Source: CAISIP01 sp963974265 (lineage in GTDB: Bacteria > Pseudomonadota > Gammaproteobacteria > Burkholderiales > Burkholderiaceae_C). From it: a DNA stretch of 25,315 bases. The stretch lies in the NCBI GenBank assembly GCA_963974265.1, contig CAXBDR010000035.1, forward strand, positions 1-25,315. The letters are read 5' to 3'. Both the position numbers and the translations under genes were made by a program. This document shows positions 13,280 to 21,757 of the stretch, in pieces; the stretch's first letter is position 1; every line of letters begins with the position of its first letter. The notes below the pieces were generated by a model. The model ran no database searches, was not told where the DNA came from, and worked only from the letters and a program-made list of their open reading frames with translations.

Positions 13280-15274
13280 TCAGGTCAGCAGCGCATTGAC
13301 GCGCTTGACATAGGCCGCCGGATCGTCCGGCAGGCCGCCTTCGGCCAACAGCGCCTGGTCGAACAGGATGTGGGCCAGGTCGTTGAAATGCACCGAGCCG
13401 TCGAGTTTCTTGACGAGAGCGTGTTCGGCATTGACCTCGAGCACCGGCTTGGACTCGGGCGCCTGCTGGCCAGCCTGCTTGAGCATGCGTGCGAGCTGCG
13501 TGCTCATGCCGTGGTCCTGCACCACCAGGCAGGCCGGGCTGTCGACCAGGCGCGTGGTCACGCGCACGTCCTCGGCCTTGTCCTTGAGCGCTTCCTTGAG
13601 CTTGGCCAGCAAGGGCTTGAAGGCTTCGGCGGCTTCCTCGGCCGCTTTCTTCTCGGCCTCGTCCTGCAGCTTGCCCAGGTCGACCGCGCCCTTGGCCACG
13701 CTTTGCAGCGGCGTGCCGTCGAATTCGGTCAGGTAGTTCAGCGCCCACTCGTCGACCCGGTCGGTCATCAGCAGCACCTCGATGCCCTTTTTCTTGAACA
13801 CCTCGAGCTGCGGGCTGTTCCTGGCCGCGGCCAGCGAGTCGGCGGTGATGTAGTAGATCGCCTCCTGGCCTTCCTTCATGCGCGCCTTGTAGTCGGCGAA
13901 ACCGACGCTGGGGCTGTCCGAACTGGTGGACGCGAAACGCAGCAGCCTGGCCAACCGGTCCTTGTTGGTGAAGTCCTCGCCCACGCCTTCCTTGAGCACG
14001 GCGCCGAATTCGGCGTAGAACTTCGTGTATTTGCCGGCATTCGCGGCCGCCAGCGCCTTGTCTTCCTCGCTGACCACGTCGGTCACGCCGTCAGCGCCCT
14101 CGGCGGGTTTTTCCGCCTCGACCGGCTTGTCGTTGCGCGCCATTTCCTCGAGCATGCTGAGCACGCGCTTGGTACAGCCTTCGCGGATCGCACGCACGTC
14201 GCGGCTTTCCTGCAACAGTTCGCGGCTGACGTTGAGCGGCAGGTCGGACGAGTCGACCACGCCCTTGACGAAACGCAGGTAGGTCGGCAGCAGCGCCTCG
14301 GCGTCGTCCATGATGAACACGCGCTTGACGTACAGCTTGAGCCCGCCCTTCTTGTCACGGTTCCACAGGTCGAACGGCGCCTTGGACGGGATGTACAGCA
14401 GCTGCGTGTATTCGGTGCTGCCTTCGACCCGGTTGTGGGTGTGGGCGAGCGGGTCCTCGAAGTCGTGGCTGATCTGCTTGTAGAAATCGTTGTATTGCTC
14501 GGGCGTGATGTCCTTCTTGGGACGCGACCAGATCGCGTTGGCCTTGTTGACGGTCTCCCACTCGTCGGTGACGACCATCTCGCCACCCTTGGTGGCGCCC
14601 GATTCGTCGCCTTCGATCTTCTCGCCTTCCTTCCACTCCTCCTTCTGCATCAGGATGGGCAGGCTGATGTGGTCGGAGTACTTGCCGATGATGCTCTTGA
14701 CCTTCCAGCTGCCGGTGTATTCCTCGGCGTCTTCGCGCAGGTGCAGCGTGACGCTGGTGCCGCGTTGCGCGCGCTCGATGGTCTCGACCTGGAAGTCACC
14801 GCTGCCGCCGCTGATCCAGCGCACGCCGTGCTGCTTCTCCATGCCGGCGCGGCGCGACTCGACGGTGATCTTGTCGGCAACGATGAAGCCGGAGTAGAAA
14901 CCCACGCCGAACTGGCCGATCAGCTGGGAATCGGCCTTCTGGTCGCCGGTCAGGCGCGAGACGAAATCCTTGGTGCCGCTCTTGGCGATCGTGCCCAGGT
15001 TGTCGATCGCTTCCTGCTCGGTCATGCCGATGCCGTTGTCGGTGATGGTCAGGGTGCGCGCCTTCTTGTCGAGCTCGATGCGCACGTCCAGGTTGGGTGC
15101 GTCCTCGAACAGGGCGGGGTCGTTGATGGCCTCGAAACGCAGCTTGTCGCAGGCGTCGGACGCGTTGGAGATCAGCTCGCGCAGGAAGATCTCCTTGTTG
15201 GAATACAGGGAATGCGTGACCAGGTGCAGCAGCTGCGCGACTTCGGCCTGGAAGGATAGGGTTTGTTTGCTCAT
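13280..15274 (-). CDS. htpG: Molecular chaperone HtpG (Hsp90)
   Basis: This 664-residue cytosolic ATP-dependent chaperone has the N-terminal GHKL ATPase with all its signature blocks: 'SLYSNKEIFLRELISNASDACDKLR', 'DNGIGMTEQE', 'GTIAKSGTKDF' and 'IGQFGVGFYSGFIVADK'. The middle domain contains 'PFDLWNRDKKGGLKLYVKRVFIMDDAE' and 'LNVSRELLQESRDVRAIREGCTKR', and the C-terminal dimerisation domain follows. It is about 40 residues longer than E. coli HtpG; part of the difference is an Ala/Glu-rich insert around 'KPAEGADGVTDVVSEEDKALA'. The start has GGAG upstream on the minus strand. A sigma32-like promoter lies about 75-100 bases upstream, matching heat-shock control. It is convergent with the DCC gene. 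Confidence 0.98.
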   Translation of the reverse strand: MSKQTLSFQAEVAQLLHLVTHSLYSNKEIFLRELISNASDACDKLRFEAINDPALFEDAPNLDVRIELDKKARTLTITDNGIGMTEQEAIDNLGTIAKSGTKDFVSRLTGDQKADSQLIGQFGVGFYSGFIVADKITVESRRAGMEKQHGVRWISGGSGDFQVETIERAQRGTSVTLHLREDAEEYTGSWKVKSIIGKYSDHISLPILMQKEEWKEGEKIEGDESGATKGGEMVVTDEWETVNKANAIWSRPKKDITPEQYNDFYKQISHDFEDPLAHTHNRVEGSTEYTQLLYIPSKAPFDLWNRDKKGGLKLYVKRVFIMDDAEALLPTYLRFVKGVVDSSDLPLNVSRELLQESRDVRAIREGCTKRVLSMLEEMARNDKPVEAEKPAEGADGVTDVVSEEDKALAAANAGKYTKFYAEFGAVLKEGVGEDFTNKDRLARLLRFASTSSDSPSVGFADYKARMKEGQEAIYYITADSLAAARNSPQLEVFKKKGIEVLLMTDRVDEWALNYLTEFDGTPLQSVAKGAVDLGKLQDEAEKKAAEEAAEAFKPLLAKLKEALKDKAEDVRVTTRLVDSPACLVVQDHGMSTQLARMLKQAGQQAPESKPVLEVNAEHALVKKLDGSVHFNDLAHILFDQALLAEGGLPDDPAAYVKRVNALLT

Positions 15275-15327
15275 GGAACTCCGCTCTCGGTCGGTGATAC
15301 GGCATGGCGGAGCGTTCGAGCGTCACG

Positions 15328-15369
15328 GCCATGCCATCGGAAACCCGCAATTATGGGCGATGGCATGGC
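15328..15369. repeat. Perfect 12-bp inverted repeat across the htpG promoter
   Basis: GCCATGCCATCG (15328-15339) and CGATGGCATGGC (15358-15369) are exact reverse complements with 18 bases between. The second arm occupies precisely the spacer of the sigma32-like promoter, and the first lies just downstream of the expected start of transcription. A further GGCATGGC half-site is at 15301-15308. It may be a repressor operator or a leader hairpin. Confidence 0.8.
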
Positions 15370-15376
15370 TTTCAAT
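15350..15376 (-). promoter_or_regulatory. Sigma32-like heat-shock promoter of htpG
   Basis: Read on the minus strand, ATTGAAA (15376-15370) is followed after 12 bases by CCCATAAT (15357-15350). This fits the RpoH consensus CTTGAAA and CCCCATnT with a suitable spacer. As a sigma70 promoter the spacing would be 14, which is too short. The predicted leader is about 65-70 bases. Confidence 0.7.
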
Positions 15377-15446
15377 ACCCTGGGCGACCGCAGTCACAGC
15401 TGGCCAGGGCGGCCCGGGTCCGGGCGACCGGCCGGGCCGTGCCCGG

Positions 15447-15620
15447 TCATAACACGAGGGCACCCCCCATCAGCGCCAGCACCAGGAAGACCAGGAACAC
15501 CACGATGGCGATGAAGAACAGGATCTTGGCGATGCCGGCCGTGGCGGCCGAAATGCCGGTGAATCCGAAGACGCCGGCGATGATGGATACGACCAAGAAG
15601 ATCAGGGCCCAGTACAGCAT
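15447..15620 (-). CDS. DUF1328 small membrane protein (YtjA-like)
   Basis: This 57-residue hydrophobic protein starts MLYWALIFLVVSIIAGVFGF and continues 'TGISAATAGIAKILFFIAIV', the clear DUF1328/YtjA pattern. There are two membrane helices (about 4-20 and 33-53) and a Gly-containing hinge between them. AGGAGG, read on the minus strand at 15633-15628, is a textbook ribosome binding site seven bases before the ATG. Members are widespread and often stress- or stationary-phase-induced in proteobacteria; the function is not established. The 236 bases upstream (15621-15856) are non-coding as far as I can see and show no clear consensus promoter. Confidence 0.92.
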   Translation of the reverse strand: MLYWALIFLVVSIIAGVFGFTGISAATAGIAKILFFIAIVVFLVFLVLALMGGALVL

Positions 15621-15856
15621 GATGTTTCCTCCTGTGGATGTGCTTGTCGGTTGCTCTGTGCCGCATCGTGCAGCGATGGCGGCCGTGGCCTTCGGACCCG
15701 CGACCGGCTTCCTGTGCCGGCCGCGCGAAGGATGCCTGCAGTGTCGAACGGCGGGCGCGAACGGGCTGTAGTAACGCGCCGCCGCGAGATGTAGGAGAGT
15801 GCCCCCTGTGGCTGCGACCCCGCGGGCGCGTGATGGGCGGGGCGGCCGCGCGCCTG

Positions 15857-17113
15857 TCAGTGCCGCGCCGCGGGGCCCTGCGCGAGCCAGTCGCAGACGA
15901 TGTGCCCGACCGCCGGGTCGCCCAGCAGCTGCATGTGGCCGGTGCGGTAGACGATTACTTGCGCGTGTGGCCCGAAGGCCAACGCCCGCGCCGGTTCGTC
16001 GTGTCGGCCGAGCGCACTGCGCAGCGGCACCAGCCCGTCGCCGAGCAGGCGGTCGGCAACCCGGCTGCGCCGCCCGGCCAGGGTTGCGGCCACTGCCAGG
16101 CAGGCGACGCCGGCCGGAAGCGGCACCGGCAACCGGCGGTCGGCGCGGCGCTGGAAGCGGTCGTGCCCGGCCCCGTCCGCTGCGAGCAGGTTGCCATGGC
16201 GCAGGTCGGTGATGCCGCTGCTGCGCAGGCGCGCCAGCCGCCCGAATGGGGCCGACCAGGGCGTACTGCCCAGCAGGACATCGACCCAGTTGCCAGCCCG
16301 CTCGAGCGGCGCGCCGTGGTGCGGCGTGCCCAGGAACACGATGCGCGTGAGCCGGGCGGGCCAGGCCTGGCCCGCCTGTTGCGCCTGGTGCACGGCGCTG
16401 CGCGTGACCAGCCCGCCCATGCTGTGCGCGACGACAACCAGTTCGTCTACCGGCACCGGCCAGGCCGCGAGCAGCCGCTGCAGCAGCGCCGACAACTCAC
16501 GCCCGTTGTCGCAAACGTGGCGGCCGGTGTTGTAGCGCAGGTACAGTGGCGTGAAGCCCTGGGCCTGCGCCAGCGCCTGGCCGTGGTCCAGGCCCGGCTG
16601 CAGCGAGCCGTCGGCGGCCGTGCGCCAGGTCTGCCATTGCCGGTCGTTCATGCACAGGCCATGTACCAGCAGCAGCAGCCTGCCGCCCACGGCATCGGCC
16701 GGCGGTGGCGCATCCGGGTCGATGGTCCTGCCGTCGAACTGCAGTGTCATGGGCAGTGCCAGCGGGTTGGCGTCGGCCAGCAGCCGGTCACCCATGACCC
16801 CGTTGAGCGCGGCCAGCACCGCCAGCCGCGCAGGAGAGTCGGGCGGCGCGGCGTCCATCGCGCCCAGCAGGGGTTCGAGCCGCGCCAGCGCGATATCCAG
16901 CCCCGTACCCACGGCCTGCGTGATGCCGTTCACGCAGCGGTAGACCAGGCCGGTCAGGCCACGGGTGCGGTCGGGCTGGTCGCCGTCTGGCGCACCGAGG
17001 GTGCGCCAGACGGACTGGTGCACGCCTTCGACGATGCGCGTGGTCTGCAGCGTGGCGGACGTGGCCAGCCGCGCGGCGGCACGCAAGTCGGAAGCGCGGA
17101 CATGGCTGGCCAT
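15857..17113 (-). CDS. Alpha/beta hydrolase, PGAP1/lipase-like
   Basis: This 418-residue protein has a C-terminal alpha/beta-hydrolase fold. The oxyanion segment 'LLLLVHGLCMNDRQW' lies at about 147-160. The nucleophile elbow 'VVAHSMGGLVTRSA' gives Ser231. The acid is probably Asp359 in 'LLGDGLVPLRSALG' and the base His393 in 'YRTGHMQLLGDP'. 'IVFLGTPHHGAPLER' is characteristic of the PGAP1/GPI-deacylase-like and lipase group. The first 130 residues are helical and not recognisable; no signal peptide is seen. The ATG overlaps the stop codon of the pseudouridine synthase by one base (TGATG), which argues for coupling and for this start rather than one at 17230. The ester or lipid substrate is unknown. 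Confidence 0.85.
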   Translation of the reverse strand: MASHVRASDLRAAARLATSATLQTTRIVEGVHQSVWRTLGAPDGDQPDRTRGLTGLVYRCVNGITQAVGTGLDIALARLEPLLGAMDAAPPDSPARLAVLAALNGVMGDRLLADANPLALPMTLQFDGRTIDPDAPPPADAVGGRLLLLVHGLCMNDRQWQTWRTAADGSLQPGLDHGQALAQAQGFTPLYLRYNTGRHVCDNGRELSALLQRLLAAWPVPVDELVVVAHSMGGLVTRSAVHQAQQAGQAWPARLTRIVFLGTPHHGAPLERAGNWVDVLLGSTPWSAPFGRLARLRSSGITDLRHGNLLAADGAGHDRFQRRADRRLPVPLPAGVACLAVAATLAGRRSRVADRLLGDGLVPLRSALGRHDEPARALAFGPHAQVIVYRTGHMQLLGDPAVGHIVCDWLAQGPAARH

Positions 17114-18042
17114 CAGAACCGTTCGTGCGGCGCCAGATAGCGCCATTGCCCCAGCGGCAGATGGCCCAGCATCACCTTGCCGATGCGCACCCGCTTGAGC
17201 CCGACCACCTTGAGGCCGACAAGCTCGCACATGCGCCGGATCTGGCGCTTCTTGCCTTCGGTGAGCACCACGCGCAGCTGCTCCGGGTTTTGCCAGCTGA
17301 CCTTGGCTGGCTTGAGCGGCTGGCCATCGAGTTCCAGGCCGTGGCGCAGCAGCGCCAGCCGTTCGGGCGGAAACACCGCCTGCACGTTCTGGGTCACCGG
17401 GTCGTGCTCGCGGATCTCCTGCAACGCGGCATCGCCCGCGGGTCCATGGTCCGACGTCAGGCCGGTGAAGCTGACCCGCACCAGGTATTCCTTTTCCATC
17501 ACCGAGTCTTCCCCGATCAGCTGGCGCGCGACGCGGCCGTCCTGGGTCAGCACCAGCAGGCCGATGGAATCGATGTCCAGCCGGCCGGCGGGCACCAGGC
17601 TCTGCAATTGCTTGGGATGGAAGAAGAAACGCGCGTTGTCGTCGGCCCAGCGATTCTGCGGCTGAACCAGGGTGATGGCCGGCTGATGGCCGTCCTCGGC
17701 CTGTCCACTGACGATGCCCATCGGCTTGTTCACCAGGATGGTCACCTGGTTTGCCTGCTGGCCCTGGGCCTGCTTGGTGATCTCGATGCGGTCCGACGGG
17801 CTCACCTGCATGCCCATTTCGGCCGGCTGGCCGTTGACCCGAACCCAGCCGCGGGCGATCCAGTCGTCGGCTTCCCGCCGCGAGGCCATGCCCAGTTCGG
17901 CCATGCGCTTGTTCAGGCGACTGGTCGCGGCGCCACCCGTAGCGGCGGACGACGCCGCTCGGGCCGGGGCCGGAGTGCGGGTGGGCGCGTTGGTCGGGCG
18001 TGGCGCGCGCTGGAAGCCGGGGGGAGTGTCGGGTTTCGTCAT
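17113..18042 (-). CDS. RluF-type pseudouridine synthase
   Basis: This 309-residue enzyme converts a uridine in 23S rRNA (or a tRNA) to pseudouridine. A low-complexity Ala/Pro/Thr N-terminus (1-40) precedes an S4 RNA-binding domain ('SRLNKRMAELGMASRREADDWIARGWVRVNGQPA', about 41-75). The catalytic motif 'VPAGRLDIDSIGLLVLTQDG' supplies Asp156. 'MEKEYLVRV', 'GKKRQIRRMCELVGLKVVGLKRVRIG' and 'LGQWRYLAPHE' resemble E. coli RluF more than RluB or RluE, so the RluF branch is likely but not certain. The frame is open further upstream, but the ATG at 18042 overlaps the regulator stop as ATGA and is the natural start. Confidence 0.88.
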   Translation of the reverse strand: MTKPDTPPGFQRAPRPTNAPTRTPAPARAASSAATGGAATSRLNKRMAELGMASRREADDWIARGWVRVNGQPAEMGMQVSPSDRIEITKQAQGQQANQVTILVNKPMGIVSGQAEDGHQPAITLVQPQNRWADDNARFFFHPKQLQSLVPAGRLDIDSIGLLVLTQDGRVARQLIGEDSVMEKEYLVRVSFTGLTSDHGPAGDAALQEIREHDPVTQNVQAVFPPERLALLRHGLELDGQPLKPAKVSWQNPEQLRVVLTEGKKRQIRRMCELVGLKVVGLKRVRIGKVMLGHLPLGQWRYLAPHERF

Positions 18043-18764
18043 GTCGGTTCGGTGCGAGGAAAGACGCGCGAGCGCAGGTCGTCGAGGTTGAGCACGCGCA
18101 GGCCGCCGTATTCGACCCGGATCATGCCTTGCTCCTGCAAGGCGCGCAGCGCTTCGTTGACGCGCTGGCGCGACAGGCCGACCAGGAAGGCCAGTTCCTG
18201 CTGCGTGATGCGCAGCACTTCGCCGACACCCGGATACAAGACGGGATGGAACAATGCCGCCAGGCTGCGCGCCACGCGCAGGTCCGGGTTTCCCATGCGG
18301 TCGATCTCGCGCGCGGCGATGAACTGGCCCAGCCGTTCGTTGATCTGGTTCATGACAAAACGATTGAAGCCGATGGAATGATCGAGCAACCAATGGAAGG
18401 TGTCCACCGGCAGGCCGGCCACGATGCTCTTGCGCAGCGCCTGGATGTTGTAGCGGTAGGGTTCGCGCTTGAGCGCCGTGCCTTCGCCGAACCAGCCGCC
18501 GGGCGGCAGGCCGGTGAAGGTCATGGAATGGCCATCGAAGGTGTCGCTGCTCATCTTGAGCAGGCCATCGACGACGCCGAACCAATAGGTGACATGGCGT
18601 CCGGTGCGGCAGACATAGTCTCCGGGCAAGGCATCGCCGACCTTGAGCTCGGACAACACGCGCTCGCGTTGCGCGTCGTTCAATACCGCCATCCAGGGAA
18701 TGGCGGCCACCTCGATGTCGGAGGGTGGGCGCCGGCGATGGTGCAGGGAGAGTTCGTTTGACAT
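18039..18764 (-). CDS. Crp/Fnr-family transcriptional regulator
   Basis: This 241-residue regulator has an N-terminal cyclic-nucleotide-binding-type beta barrel (about 20-140: 'GDYVCRTGRHVTYWFGVVDGLLKMS', 'PPGGWFGEGTALKREPYRYNIQAL') and a C-terminal winged helix ('LRITQQELAFLVGLSRQRVNEALRALQEQGMIRVEYGGLRVLN', about 188-230). The FNR cysteine cluster for [4Fe-4S] binding is absent, and the canonical cAMP-binding Arg-Ser-Ala set is not evident, so the effector is unknown. It is followed with ATGA overlap by the pseudouridine synthase gene and is divergent from the acyl-CoA ligase/ABC operon. The palindrome CTAGGG-N4-CCCTAG between them is a candidate target, which suggests it controls that operon. 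Confidence 0.92.
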   Translation of the reverse strand: MSNELSLHHRRRPPSDIEVAAIPWMAVLNDAQRERVLSELKVGDALPGDYVCRTGRHVTYWFGVVDGLLKMSSDTFDGHSMTFTGLPPGGWFGEGTALKREPYRYNIQALRKSIVAGLPVDTFHWLLDHSIGFNRFVMNQINERLGQFIAAREIDRMGNPDLRVARSLAALFHPVLYPGVGEVLRITQQELAFLVGLSRQRVNEALRALQEQGMIRVEYGGLRVLNLDDLRSRVFPRTEPT

Positions 18765-18807
18765 GGATCAGCGCGGGCGCGGGAAGGTCGGAAAAGGGGA
18801 CAAAAGC

Positions 18808-18823
18808 CTAGGGAAATCCCTAG
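18808..18823. promoter_or_regulatory. Palindrome in the Crp/Fnr - ligase divergent region
   Basis: CTAGGGAAATCCCTAG has perfect six-base arms around AAAT, extendable to seven with the A-T pair. It lies 44 bases upstream of the regulator start. A TATATT (18878-18883) further right could be the -10 of the ligase operon, but no convincing -35 was found at normal spacing. Crp/Fnr proteins bind twofold-symmetric sites, so this is a plausible operator. Confidence 0.6.
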
Positions 18824-18963
18824 CCTCCATAACCCTGAATTGTCGTCCGACCGACAGGATAACGTCAAATTAAATCCTATATTGGGAGGCAACGGCAGGC
18901 CTGTTGCAAACCGACCCATCGAGGCGGTGACAACGAAGGACCGATGCCATTGAAGGAGACACC

Positions 18964-20910
18964 GTGCAGACCACGTTCCCCCGATTGTTGCTGAAACATG
19001 CAGCCGAGCGTCCGGATGCGGCTGCGATGCGCGAGAAGGAGTTCGGCATCTGGCAGACGCTGAACTGGGCCGACCTGCGCGAGCTGGTCGCCGACATCGC
19101 CGGTGGACTGCACCAGGCCGGATTGGCCCGGGGCCAGCACATGGTCGTGGTCGGCTCCAACCGGCCGCGGCTGTACGCGACCATGCTGGCGGTGCAGTCG
19201 CTGGGCGCGATTCCGATTCCGCTGTACCAGGACGCGGTGGCGGCTGAGTGCGTGTTCCCGATCAACAACGCCGACGTATGTTTCGCGTTTGCCGAGGACC
19301 AGGAGCAGGTCGACAAGCTGCTCGAGGTCCGCGAGCAATGTCCGCAGCTGGCGCACATCTATTTCGACGACCCGCGCGGCTTGCGCAACTACGACGAACC
19401 CGGGCTGATGGCGATCGAGGAACTGGTCGCGGCCGGCAAGGTCTACGCGCGCCAGCACGACGACTTCCTGCGCGCGCATATCGAGCAGGCGCAGCCGCAC
19501 GACGTCGCCGCGATGTTCTTCACGTCGGGCACGACCGGCAACCCCAAGGGCGTGGTGCACACCCATGACAGCCTGCTCGACCGGGCCCGGGCCGGCGCCG
19601 ACTTCGACAAGCTGACCCACGCCGAGGAAGTGCTGGCCTACCTGCCCCCGGCCTGGATTGGACAGAACATCTTCAGTTATGCGCAGTGGCTGGCCTGCGG
19701 CTATGTCGTCAATTGCCCGGAGTCGGCCGAGACGGTGACGATCGACCTCAAGGAGGTCGGCCCCACCTATTACTTCGCGCCGCCACGGGTGTTCGAGGGC
19801 TTGCTGACCAGCGTGATGATCCGCATGGAGGACGCCGGCGTGCTCAAGCGCAAGATGTTCCATGCCTTCATGGCACTGGCCAAGCGGGTTGGTCCGGACC
19901 GCATGGACGGCAAGCCGATCGCCCTGGTGGACCGGCTGCTCTACGCGCTGGGAGACTGGATGGTCTACGGGCCGCTGCGCAACAACCTGGGCATGAGCCG
20001 GGTGCGGGTGGCCTACACCGCCGGCGAGGCCATCGGGCCGGACCTGTTCCAGTTCTACCGCTCCATCGGCATCAACCTCAAGCAGCTGTACGGCTCCACC
20101 GAAACGGCGGTGTTCGTCTGCCTGCAGCCGGACAATGCGGCGCGCGCCGACACGGTCGGGCTGCCGATTTCCGGTGTCGAGATCAAGGTCGCCGACAACG
20201 GCGAGATCCTGGTCAAGTCGCCGGGGCTGCTGAAGGAATATTTCAAGAACCCGCAGGCCACGGCCGAGGTGTTGACCCCGGACGGCTGGTACCACACCAG
20301 CGATGCCGGCTTCATCGACGCGCACGGCCACCTGAAGATCATCGACCGGGTCAAGGACGTGGGCCGCATCAAGGGCGGCGCCAACGACGGTGCGATGTTT
20401 GCGCCCAAATACGTCGAGAACAAGCTCAAGTTCTTCCCCTTCATCAAGGAAGTCGTGGCCTATGGCGACGGGCGCGAGAAGGTCTGCGTGATGATCAACA
20501 TCGACATGAACGCGGTCGGCAACTGGGCCGAGCGGCGCAACCTGGCCTATGCCGGCTACACCGACCTGGCGCAGAAACCCGAGGTATACCAGCTGATCAA
20601 GGAATGCATCGAGACGGTCAATGCCGACCTGGCGGCAGACGCGTTGCTGGCGGGCAGCCAGGTCAGCCGCTTCCTGGTGCTGCACAAGGAACTCGACGCC
20701 GACGACGGCGAACTCACCCGCACCAACAAGGTCCGGCGCGGCTTCATCGCCGACAAGTACCAGCCGCTGGTCGACGGACTGTACGGAGGCCAGACCGAGC
20801 AATACATCGAGACCGTGGTCAAGTTCGAGGACGGCCGCACCGGCAAGGTCAGCGCCACGCTGCGGATCGACGACACCCGGACCTTCGATCCGGTGAAGGC
20901 GGCAGCATGA
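18964..20910 (+). CDS. Long-chain acyl-CoA synthetase-type AMP-dependent ligase
   Basis: This 648-residue enzyme activates a carboxylic acid with ATP and joins it to coenzyme A. The phosphate-binding motif 'FFTSGTTGNPKGVVHTH' is at about 185-201, 'LKQLYGSTETAVF' at about 375, and the adenylate-binding 'WYHTSDAGFIDAHGHLKIIDRVKD' at about 440-465, all in the usual order. Length and the segment 'MFHAFMALAKRVG...LVDRLLYALGDWMVYGPLR' resemble long-chain fatty acid or FadD15-like ligases rather than short-chain ones. It starts with GTG, with AAGGAG at 18953-18958. Its stop overlaps the livG-like start as ATGA, so ligase and importer are co-translated. The real substrate (fatty, aromatic or other acid) cannot be read from sequence. 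Confidence 0.93.
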   Translation: MQTTFPRLLLKHAAERPDAAAMREKEFGIWQTLNWADLRELVADIAGGLHQAGLARGQHMVVVGSNRPRLYATMLAVQSLGAIPIPLYQDAVAAECVFPINNADVCFAFAEDQEQVDKLLEVREQCPQLAHIYFDDPRGLRNYDEPGLMAIEELVAAGKVYARQHDDFLRAHIEQAQPHDVAAMFFTSGTTGNPKGVVHTHDSLLDRARAGADFDKLTHAEEVLAYLPPAWIGQNIFSYAQWLACGYVVNCPESAETVTIDLKEVGPTYYFAPPRVFEGLLTSVMIRMEDAGVLKRKMFHAFMALAKRVGPDRMDGKPIALVDRLLYALGDWMVYGPLRNNLGMSRVRVAYTAGEAIGPDLFQFYRSIGINLKQLYGSTETAVFVCLQPDNAARADTVGLPISGVEIKVADNGEILVKSPGLLKEYFKNPQATAEVLTPDGWYHTSDAGFIDAHGHLKIIDRVKDVGRIKGGANDGAMFAPKYVENKLKFFPFIKEVVAYGDGREKVCVMINIDMNAVGNWAERRNLAYAGYTDLAQKPEVYQLIKECIETVNADLAADALLAGSQVSRFLVLHKELDADDGELTRTNKVRRGFIADKYQPLVDGLYGGQTEQYIETVVKFEDGRTGKVSATLRIDDTRTFDPVKAAA

Positions 20911-21740
20911 ACGAAGCGACCCCCATGACCCCCCGTACCGACGTGCCGAGCGCAGCCGCGACCAAGAAGATCGGCGAGGTCGTGCTCGATGTGAGCAACA
21001 TCAGCCTGTCGTTCGGCGGCGTCAATGCGCTGACCGACATCTCGTTCGACGTGCGCGAACATGAGGTGCGCGCCATCATCGGCCCGAACGGTGCCGGCAA
21101 GAGCTCGATGCTCAATTGCATCAATGGCGTCTACACGCCGCAAAAGGGCGCGATCACTTTCCGCGGCCAGACCTTCAAGCACATGAACAGCCGGCAGGTC
21201 GCCGAGATGGGCATCGCCCGCACGTTCCAGAACCTGGCGCTGTTCAAGGGCATGAGCGTGATCGACAACATCATGACCGGGCGCAACCTGCGCATCAAGA
21301 GCAACATCTTCCTGCAGGCGCTGCGCATCGGGCCGGCTCAGCGCGAAGAAGAGAAACACCGCGAATTCGTCGAGCACATCGTCGACTTCCTGGAGATCCA
21401 GGCCTACCGCAAGACACCGGTGGGGCAGTTGCCCTATGGCCTGCAAAAACGCGTCGACCTTGGCCGCGCGCTGGCGATGGAGCCGCAGGTGCTGCTGCTC
21501 GACGAACCGATGGCCGGCATGAACCTGGAGGAAAAGCAGGACATGAGCCGCTTCATCCTGGACGTCAACGACGAGTTCGGCACCACCATCGTCCTGATCG
21601 AGCATGACATGGGCGTGGTGATGGACATCTCGGATCGCGTCGTGGTGCTGGACTACGGCAAGAAGATCGGCGACGGCACGCCACAGGAAGTGCGCGAGAA
21701 CGAAGAAGTCATCAGTGCCTACCTGGGCACCAGTCACTGA
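20907..21740 (+). CDS. livG: Branched-chain amino acid-type ABC transporter ATPase (LivG-like)
   Basis: This 277-residue ATPase powers the importer from the cytoplasmic side. It has a Walker A 'GPNGAGKSS' at 59-67, Q-loop region 'ARTFQNLALFKGMSVIDNIM', a signature loop 'LPYGLQKRVDLGRAL' of the LivG variety, Walker B 'VLLLDEPMAGMN' at about 195, and the switch His in 'VLIEHDMGVVMDISDRVVVLDYG'. The C-terminal extension is typical of LivG rather than LivF. The first 22 residues precede the ABC fold, and an internal ATG at 20925 is possible, but the ATGA overlap favours 20907. Its usual partner ATPase LivF is not encoded in the window. Confidence 0.93.
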   Translation: MNEATPMTPRTDVPSAAATKKIGEVVLDVSNISLSFGGVNALTDISFDVREHEVRAIIGPNGAGKSSMLNCINGVYTPQKGAITFRGQTFKHMNSRQVAEMGIARTFQNLALFKGMSVIDNIMTGRNLRIKSNIFLQALRIGPAQREEEKHREFVEHIVDFLEIQAYRKTPVGQLPYGLQKRVDLGRALAMEPQVLLLDEPMAGMNLEEKQDMSRFILDVNDEFGTTIVLIEHDMGVVMDISDRVVVLDYGKKIGDGTPQEVRENEEVISAYLGTSH

Positions 21741-21757
21741 ACGCGGAGACAGCACAC

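Noticed and set aside
13370..15259. A 629-codon open frame antisense to htpG
   Set aside because: The opposite strand encodes an intact HtpG with every family motif and a promoter. The antisense product resembles no protein family and is a compositional shadow.
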